Translations under genes and position numbers: made by a program
The notes under the pieces: model-generated
Told to the model about the DNA's origin: nothing
The model's input: the letters and a program-made list of their open reading frames with translations, nothing else
Databases searched by the model: none
DNA from: Candidatus Dadabacteria bacterium
Lineage (GTDB): Bacteria; J088
Reading direction: 5' to 3'
Assembly (NCBI GenBank): GCA_003695505.1
Contig: RFIY01000181.1
Coordinates: 1 to 12,498, forward strand
Length of the DNA stretch: 12,498 nucleotides
Part shown: positions 8,165 through 12,498 of the stretch, one piece after another
How positions within the stretch are numbered: position 1 is the first letter of the stretch
Layout: every line of letters starts with the position of its first letter

Positions 8165-9221
8165 CCTGGGCAACTTCTTCGGCAACCGACCGAAAGACGA
8201 CCCCCTCCTGATCAAACCGCGTCGCCCAGAAGCCCTGGGCAAAAAAATCACACCAGATCGTGGCTCCGGGGGCGTGTAGAACAAGATTGGCGGCCGGCGT
8301 ACCAACCAGCGGCTCAAAACCCTGCCGAACGAGACCAAGCAACTGCGCCAGCGAAGAATCGATCTCCTGCTGCGAATGGCCATCCCGTGGCATCGAATAG
8401 ACGACGCGCGGCTGCCGCTGAAACCAGATGTGATCCCATTCTGTACCAAATTCTGCAAACCGGGCGCGAATCGCCCGGTCAATACGACGGTACAACTGCG
8501 GGCGCAGCATGGCATAGCTCGTTTCGCGACGAACCGAAGCGTTGGAGCGCAGGTCGTATTCGTTCGCACCACCCGAACTCTGCAGCAGTGTTTCGCGCAA
8601 CTCATTCAGCGTCTGCTGGAATCGCTTTTGTTCGACACTGCGCGGCTTGCGATACAGCAACGAGCGTTCACCGTCGATCCGTTGAAAGCCGAAACGCTCA
8701 CCGTGAAAGTCGAGATTGAATCGTGACAATGGCCGATCGCGGAGGACATCACCAAAGACCCCGTTGACCTGCGCAACCAGCCCCGTCACCGATCGCAATC
8801 CGACCTGGCCACCCGCCGCCGCGAGCAACTCGTCGCGATCCAGAAACGCAATCCAGCCCTTGTCGTCGAGGTCGGGCAGGTCCCGAGTCACCGTCTGCCG
8901 GACCAGCTCGGCGAGGTCCCGGTTGCGTTCCGTGCGTTCACGCGAAAGCGTGTCCTCGCCGCTACGCGCCTCTGAGCGACCGGGCATCCAGGCAACGACG
9001 ACCGAATCGCGCCCTACGAGACGCGAGACCTCGTCACGTTCGGCGAGAGGCGTCCCGTCGTCGAACCGGAGCACGGATACGCGGCCATCTTCGAGAGCGC
9101 ACTCAGCAACCCCGCTATAATGTCCGCGATGAATACTCTGAAGAAGGTCAAACAGCTGCCGGCCGTTCAACTGTTGCAGAAACGGCGCCTGGACCCAACG
9201 GTCGAATGTCGTCGTGCTCAT
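8124..9221 (-). CDS. Hypothetical protein, paralog A (DUF4388-like N-terminus)
   Basis: A 365-residue soluble protein of a family I cannot name. It is homologous along its length to the divergent neighbour (paralog B). Shared blocks are W-x-QAPFL (9-15), AEC/GG-V/F-DG (39-56), VVAWMPG (75-81), GLVAQ-NG-F (147-156), RFGF-Y (176-180), LRPQLYRRID-like (239-248), and IWCDFFAQGFWATRFD (322-337). Residues about 17-65 resemble the DUF4388/PatA N-terminal domain by layout (helix pair, then RVSVLRFDDG). Residues about 122-192 resemble a Roadblock/LC7-type fold in rhythm; both readings are inference. No membrane segment or signal peptide is seen. The ATG at 9221 is preferred, with AAGGG about 10 bases upstream; a GTG three codons earlier (9230) is possible. 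thpR overlaps its 3' end. Confidence 0.78.
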   Translation of the reverse strand: MSTTTFDRWVQAPFLQQLNGRQLFDLLQSIHRGHYSGVAECALEDGRVSVLRFDDGTPLAERDEVSRLVGRDSVVVAWMPGRSEARSGEDTLSRERTERNRDLAELVRQTVTRDLPDLDDKGWIAFLDRDELLAAAGGQVGLRSVTGLVAQVNGVFGDVLRDRPLSRFNLDFHGERFGFQRIDGERSLLYRKPRSVEQKRFQQTLNELRETLLQSSGGANEYDLRSNASVRRETSYAMLRPQLYRRIDRAIRARFAEFGTEWDHIWFQRQPRVVYSMPRDGHSQQEIDSSLAQLLGLVRQGFEPLVGTPAANLVLHAPGATIWCDFFAQGFWATRFDQEGVVFRSVAEEVAQGGWFIVEQLFDAG

Positions 9222-9301
9222 TGTGGCCACACCCTTCTGATAACTATGGTAACAGGCAATTTACTCTTGTTGCATTTTCGAGACGGTTTCAGGGGCCAGC
9301 C
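9222..9301. promoter_or_regulatory. Divergent promoter region between paralogs A and B
   Basis: This 80-bp gap must drive both outward genes or carry part of their control. For paralog B, TTGTGG (9221-9226) and TATGGT (9245-9250) are 18 bases apart, a weak sigma-70-like pair. A perfect 10-bp palindrome, TGTGGCCACA (9222-9231), sits immediately upstream of the paralog A ATG, overlapping its leader, and could be an operator. Further AT-rich sequence (9255-9278) lies between. I could not find a convincing -35/-10 pair for paralog A. Confidence 0.4.
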
Positions 9302-10372
9302 GTGAGTGTCGCTGCGGGCTATGAAAGCTGGCTGCAGGCGCCGTTTTTGCAGCCATTCCACGGTAAGGCGTTTTACGAGCTGCTGAAAGCCATCCGCGAC
9401 GGCGCCGTGACCGGCGAGGCCGAATGCGCGATCAGCGGTGGCCAGGTTCGTGTTCTGCACTTTCAGGACGGCAAACCGACGGGTCAGCGCGAAACGATCG
9501 CGGCGCTGGTCCGCGAACCACAGATCGTCGTCGCCTGGATGCCAGGAAAAACGGCGCGCGATGACAGCGCCACGCTGGTCAATCGATCGGCCATCGTCGA
9601 CCTGATCCAACGGCAATGCAGCGGTATCGCCGATGGCGAGTCTGGCTGGCTGCAGGTGTACTACGGCAACGAACGGCTCTACGCGCAAGGCGATGCAGGT
9701 ACAGCGGGCTTCGCATCCGGTCTCGTCGCACAGATCAACGGCACGTTTCGCGAAATCGTCGCGGACCAGACGCTGCGGCGGTTTTCGCTCTCTTCTCCGG
9801 TGTCGAGATTCGGCTATGAGTCGCTCGGCGGCAGCTACAGCGCATTTTACCGGTGCGCCCCCGAGGAACAGGCCGACATGCTGACGCGACTGGACACGCT
9901 GCGCAGCGACCTGTCTGAAATGTCCACCTACAGTGGACCGTTCGAAATGCGCTCCAGCGCGGGCGGGCCGGGCGAAGCAGAATACTGTCTGATCCGCCCT
10001 TCCCTCTACCAGAAACTGGATGCAGCGATTCTCAATCAACTTGAAGAAACCGATCTTCCGTGGAGCGCCTTCTGGCTCCAGGGTGACGCAGGCATCACCT
10101 GGCAGCACCGCCGCGGAACTGATCCGATGCAACAACGGGCAGATCCGTTCGAAGCGCTCGTCGAACTCGTGCGTCAGGCGTTCGCCGACGACAGCGGTGG
10201 GCCATCCGACATGGTGCTGTACACCAATGCGCTAACGATCTGGTGCGATCTGTTCGACGAGGGATTCTGGGCGATTCGCCTCGACGACGCCGAACAGGGC
10301 TTCCGGCGCAGAACGTCCGCTCTGGCAGCACGGGTACATAGAATGATGCGGCGCGCGTTCTCGCGTTCCTGA
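9302..10372 (+). CDS. Hypothetical protein, paralog B (DUF4388-like N-terminus)
   Basis: The protein has 356 residues, close to its paralog A (365), and is read colinearly with it. In an ungapped hand alignment of the first ~78 residues, about 34 are identical, including WLQAPFL (10-16), AEC (40-42), VVAWMPG (76-82). Later blocks are GLVAQINGTF (140-149), RFGYES (169-174), LIRPSLYQKLD (230-240) and TIWCDLFDEGFWAIRLD (312-328). The C-terminus is short and basic (RVHRMMRRAFSRS), unlike A. There are no transmembrane helices. The start GTG at 9302 is chosen because AGGGG lies 6 bases upstream; the open frame to 9206 would run into the start of A. Function is unknown. It ends 25 bp before the convergent TPR-like gene. 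Confidence 0.78.
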   Translation: MSVAAGYESWLQAPFLQPFHGKAFYELLKAIRDGAVTGEAECAISGGQVRVLHFQDGKPTGQRETIAALVREPQIVVAWMPGKTARDDSATLVNRSAIVDLIQRQCSGIADGESGWLQVYYGNERLYAQGDAGTAGFASGLVAQINGTFREIVADQTLRRFSLSSPVSRFGYESLGGSYSAFYRCAPEEQADMLTRLDTLRSDLSEMSTYSGPFEMRSSAGGPGEAEYCLIRPSLYQKLDAAILNQLEETDLPWSAFWLQGDAGITWQHRRGTDPMQQRADPFEALVELVRQAFADDSGGPSDMVLYTNALTIWCDLFDEGFWAIRLDDAEQGFRRRTSALAARVHRMMRRAFSRS

Positions 10373-10397
10373 CGCACGGCTGACGCCGAATGTCCGC

Positions 10398-10763
10398 TCA
10401 GACTGCCTTGCGCAGCGGCGTCACTTCGGCACCCGCGCGACGTTCCACCTGACCGACGGCCTGGCGGCGTACGTCCTCGATGCTTGTCGTCGCCATGATC
10501 CGCGCGACGGTCAATGCCTCATCGAAGCGGTTGCTCTGGGCAAACAGGTGCAATGCCCGCGCGTAAGCCTGCACCATTTGTCGGGTGCGTCCGTGCGTGC
10601 GGCAATGGTTGGCAACCTGCATCCAGAGCTGCGGGTTTTCAGGATCTTTGCGAACGCGCTCACGCAGTTCCATCAGCTTCGTCCGCCAGTCCGACTGGAC
10701 ACGGTCCGCGCCGAGCCGCAAGAGTTTACCCCAGTCCTGTTGACGCGATGTCGTGGTCGGCAT
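10398..10763 (-). CDS. Small TPR-like protein
   Basis: A 121-residue soluble, helical protein. Residues about 38-95 (DPENPQLWMQVANHCRTHGR, then MVQAYARALHLFAQSNRFDEALTVARIM) look like one to two tetratricopeptide-type helical hairpins, which commonly mediate protein binding. The N-terminal 37 residues are basic and Arg/Leu rich. I do not recognise a specific family. The start is decided by a consensus AGGAGG (minus strand, 10777-10772), 8 bases before the ATG at 10763. An upstream GTG in the same frame (10823) would add 20 residues but has no such site. Upstream lies a CRP-type operator and a -10-like CATACT (see separate entries), so regulation by a CRP-family protein is likely. Confidence 0.78.
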   Translation of the reverse strand: MPTTTSRQQDWGKLLRLGADRVQSDWRTKLMELRERVRKDPENPQLWMQVANHCRTHGRTRQMVQAYARALHLFAQSNRFDEALTVARIMATTSIEDVRRQAVGQVERRAGAEVTPLRKAV

Positions 10764-10771
10764 GCTGCTGG

Positions 10772-10777
10772 CCTCCT
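10772..10777 (-). promoter_or_regulatory. Consensus Shine-Dalgarno site of the TPR-like gene
   Basis: AGGAGG on the minus strand, 8 bases before the ATG at 10763. It is the full six-base consensus and decides that start over the upstream GTG at 10823. Confidence 0.85.
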
Positions 10778-10843
10778 GTGGTTCGGCAGGTGTCGATGCT
10801 TCCTGTCCTTGTAGATCGGACACCTGCGTGTTTCGTTAACCAC

Positions 10844-10887
10844 AGTATGGCCGCTGATCGACCCGCGATGCTGTGACTTCGATCACA
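10844..10887 (-). promoter_or_regulatory. CRP-type operator with a class II promoter layout
   Basis: The element TGTGA-N6-TCACA occupies 10872-10887, a perfect match to the ten conserved positions of the CRP consensus. Its centre is at about 10879.5. On the minus strand CATACT (10849-10844) matches four of six -10 positions. If transcription starts near 10837, the operator centre falls at about -42.5, close to the -41.5 typical of class II CRP activation. This would give a 74-base leader before the TPR-like ATG. The site also lies just downstream of the SRPBCC gene. A CRP-family activator (CRP, Vfr or Clp type) is the natural candidate. The -10 and start are inferred from sequence only. Confidence 0.68.
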
Positions 10888-10939
10888 GCCCCTGAGTTAC
10901 CAGGCCGCGATGCCTCGCTGCATCACTGACACGGGACGC

Positions 10940-11449
10940 TCAGCGCGACCAGCGCGGCGCGAAACGCACGAGTTCGTCGGCAAAGCGACCGAGCGATTTT
11001 TTCATGACCGGCCCCATCAACGGATGGATCGTAGCGAACCAGCCGCGTGGCTCATAAGCGACGATCCAGCGCAGCCGGCAGCGGTCATCATCCAGCGGCG
11101 TGAGCTGATAATCTTCGCCAAAGGCGCGCCAGACGGGCCGCGTCGAGCCGCGCAAGCAAAATGCCATGCGACGCCCCTCTTCCCACGCAATGAATAGCTC
11201 ATCAACGGAAAGACCACCACTCAGATCGACGATTCGCGTCGTGCCGACGCCGAACGGTTCGGCGCTGGTCCATTCCACGCGTCGAATGCCGCCAGCCCAC
11301 TTCGGCCAGGCGTCCGCATCGCGGAAAATCGCGAACAGCGTCTCGGCCGACACCGGGATCTCGCGATCATAGACGAAGCGCACCGGCGCGATGTCGAAGT
11401 AGTCCATCGAAAACGTTTCGCACGGCACATATGAAGCTTGTCGCGCCAT
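10940..11449 (-). CDS. SRPBCC (START-fold) family protein
   Basis: The 169-residue protein matches the polyketide cyclase/dehydrase and lipid-transport (SRPBCC) superfamily: a first strand FVYDREIPVSAETLFAIFRD (about 25-44), DAWPKWAGGIRRVEW (46-60), GVGTTRIVDL (67-76), YQLTPLDDDRCRLRWIV (114-130) and a long C-terminal helix GPVMKKSLGRFADELVRF (146-163). Members bind hydrophobic ligands such as lipids, sterols or polyketides; none can be specified here. The start at ATG 11449 is chosen because AGGAG lies 5 bases upstream, and the frame's 11 extra codons upstream would lack a ribosome binding site. It is divergent from the DUF1214-type gene, across a 140-bp region with a shared operator-like inverted repeat. 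No signal peptide is seen. Confidence 0.85.
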   Translation of the reverse strand: MARQASYVPCETFSMDYFDIAPVRFVYDREIPVSAETLFAIFRDADAWPKWAGGIRRVEWTSAEPFGVGTTRIVDLSGGLSVDELFIAWEEGRRMAFCLRGSTRPVWRAFGEDYQLTPLDDDRCRLRWIVAYEPRGWFATIHPLMGPVMKKSLGRFADELVRFAPRWSR

Positions 11450-11553
11450 GGCATCTCCTGCCTTTCGCCGAACCCGGGGCACGATGAGATTACGCGCTCC
11501 CCGAAATTTTCGGCTAGTCTGTGTCTTGAATGCGGGGACGGCCCCTGCCGTAA

Positions 11554-11573
11554 ACTATACCAAATGGTAAAAT
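11554..11573. promoter_or_regulatory. Inverted repeat with divergent extended -10-like elements
   Basis: TACCA-AA-TGGTA (11558-11569) is a perfect 5-bp inverted repeat with a two-base spacer. Its left arm on the minus strand forms TGGTATAGT (11562-11554), an extended -10 (TGnTATAAT, five of six for the hexamer), giving the SRPBCC gene a leader of about 98 bases. Its right arm on the plus strand forms TGGTAAAAT (11565-11573), also extended -10 like. However, a start from the plus element would fall near 11580, only about 10 bases before the DUF1214 ATG and after its GGGAG ribosome binding site (11575-11579), so the plus-strand reading is doubtful. A repressor bound here would cover both. I cannot name the regulator. 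Confidence 0.5.
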
Positions 11574-11589
11574 CGGGAGCCAGTGGACC

Positions 11590-12498
11590 ATGCGCACCGT
11601 ACTGACACAGGCCATGCAATTCTACCGGCGCGCCAACAATCTCTGGCGCCGCGTCCGAGGCAGAACTGCAAAAGACGAAGCGGACGCCGCCGTACAGACT
11701 GGCGCGGTCTGGGACGAATTCTGTGGCACGCTCAACGCTGCGGCCGCAGCCCTCGACTTTCCGGGCGCGCCGGACGATCCATTCAACCGCGCCGAGGGCT
11801 TCCGGTACCTCACCAGACTGGCTCGCGCCGGCCTCGAACAATTTCTCGAATATCAGTACCCCGCATTTCCGCAACTGCGGCGGATGGTGCACGAAACCGT
11901 CAAGATGGGCGCGGACAACCCGGACAATTACTATCAGAATTGCGTCATCGACGGTCGCTACGACTACCGCATCGAGGGCAACCGTGGAACGGTTGCGCTG
12001 CTCAGCTTTGCCACGAAGTCCGGACACTACGGCCAGGGCGGCGGCATGCCGCCTGTGGACGAAGTCGATGCCCGCGATCTCGACATCGGTTCCAATGGAG
12101 AGCTCGTCCTGCACCTGTCCACGCGCAAACAGGCCGGCAACTGGTTGCGGATCGCCGACGGCCCCGGCCTGCTGATCGTGCGCCAGACCTTTCTCGACCG
12201 GGCAGGCGAGCAGCGGGCGGATCTGAAGATCCGATGCCTGAACGGTCCGGACCAGCCCGAACCGCTGGGGCCAGAGCAGCTCGTCGACGGACTGCGGCAG
12301 GCGTCGCTACTGGTCGCCGGTGCATCGGCGCTGTTTGCGAAATGGTCCCGTGACTTTCAGAAACATACGAACGAGCTTCCACTGTTCGACCCCGAAGTAT
12401 CGATTGCCGCCGGCGGTGACCCCAACATCGCGTACTACATGAGTCACTGGCGCCTCGCGCCGGACGAGGCGCTGGTCATCGAGACACCGGTCCCGGAC
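11590..12498 (+). CDS. DUF1214-type protein, 3' end outside window
   Basis: The first 303 residues are seen, read without a stop to the right edge. The N-terminal ~100 residues are helical and charged. A characteristic block follows: DNPDNYYQNCVIDGRYDYR (109-127), NRGTVALLSFAT (131-142), DLDIGSNGELVLHLS (164-177), GNWLRIADGPGLLIVRQTF (183-201) and, near the window end, AYYMSHWRLAPDEALVIETP (281-300). These match the DUF1214 family, whose biochemical role is not settled; members occur in hydrophobic-compound or steroid-related gene sets. The start ATG 11590 has GGGAG 10 bases upstream. The gene is divergent from the SRPBCC gene and both share the operator-like region. I see nothing broken; the truncation is due to the window edge only. 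Confidence 0.8.
   Translation, partial: MRTVLTQAMQFYRRANNLWRRVRGRTAKDEADAAVQTGAVWDEFCGTLNAAAAALDFPGAPDDPFNRAEGFRYLTRLARAGLEQFLEYQYPAFPQLRRMVHETVKMGADNPDNYYQNCVIDGRYDYRIEGNRGTVALLSFATKSGHYGQGGGMPPVDEVDARDLDIGSNGELVLHLSTRKQAGNWLRIADGPGLLIVRQTFLDRAGEQRADLKIRCLNGPDQPEPLGPEQLVDGLRQASLLVAGASALFAKWSRDFQKHTNELPLFDPEVSIAAGGDPNIAYYMSHWRLAPDEALVIETPVPD

Noticed and set aside
9218-10135. A 305-codon minus-strand frame opposite paralog B
   Set aside because: It is antisense to a frame with clear homology to paralog A; its composition is that of a shadow frame, and it has no supporting start site.
10761-10823. GTG start of the TPR-like gene at 10823
   Set aside because: It lacks a Shine-Dalgarno site; the AGGAGG before the ATG at 10763 is far stronger.
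11447-11482. An upstream start for the SRPBCC gene at 11482
   Set aside because: It adds 11 residues without a ribosome binding site, while AGGAG sits 5 bases before the ATG at 11449.
11531-11550. GGGG-ACGG-CCCC hairpin upstream of the DUF1214 gene
   Set aside because: It has a short stem, no U-run in either direction and no clear place as a terminator for either divergent gene.
11583-12353. A 256-codon plus-strand frame in the last region
   Set aside because: It lies in a different frame from the DUF1214-type protein, which is open to the window edge with family motifs; this frame is an Arg/Pro-rich shadow.
1-12498. Mobile element, CRISPR, defence system, tRNA or attachment site
   Set aside because: I found no transposase, integrase, direct repeat series, tRNA-like fold or known defence gene; base composition is even throughout.

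Overview
The window is dense, GC-rich bacterial chromosome with no rRNA, tRNA, insertion sequence, prophage or CRISPR array. The trpE-trpG layout, short gene overlaps, a near-perfect CRP-type operator, and the RND, PilZ, ThpR and DUF1214 families together suggest a gammaproteobacterium, probably a free-living or environmental one. This placement is inference from gene content; there is no marker gene in the window.

Layout from left to right. (1) trpE and the start of trpG on the minus strand, overlapping as ATGA, make the two subunits of anthranilate synthase. (2) Divergent from them are an MBL-fold hydrolase with a C-terminal winged-helix domain and, after a 183-bp gap with a candidate promoter, a 779-residue RND/MMPL-type exporter. 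The exporter's stop codon abuts the stop of the next gene as TGATCA. (3) A minus-strand pair follows: a Yip1-like membrane protein and a protein with a degenerate receiver-like domain plus a PilZ (c-di-GMP-binding) domain, overlapping by 13 bp. (4) A small three-helix membrane protein on the plus strand converges on a minus-strand unit holding a hypothetical protein (here 'paralog A') and thpR (RNA 2',3'-cyclic phosphodiesterase). (5) Divergent from paralog A is 'paralog B', a homologous protein of nearly equal length. A and B are colinear over their whole length and share several blocks. I do not recognise the full-length family; the N-terminus resembles DUF4388 and the middle is faintly Roadblock-like. 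(6) A small TPR-like protein lies on the minus strand, with a perfect AGGAGG ribosome binding site and a CRP-type site placed as in a class II activated promoter. (7) An SRPBCC protein (minus) and a truncated DUF1214-type protein (plus) are divergent. Between them an inverted repeat forms extended -10-like elements on both strands.

Most genes are metabolic or housekeeping-like. The parts that look least described are the divergent A/B paralog pair, the PilZ/Yip1 pair, the CRP-type promoter in front of the small TPR gene, and the symmetric operator/promoter between the SRPBCC and DUF1214 genes. I see no recognisable defence system or mobile island. No stretch longer than 300 bp lacks a gene; the largest gaps are 2981-3163, 10764-10939 and 11450-11589.
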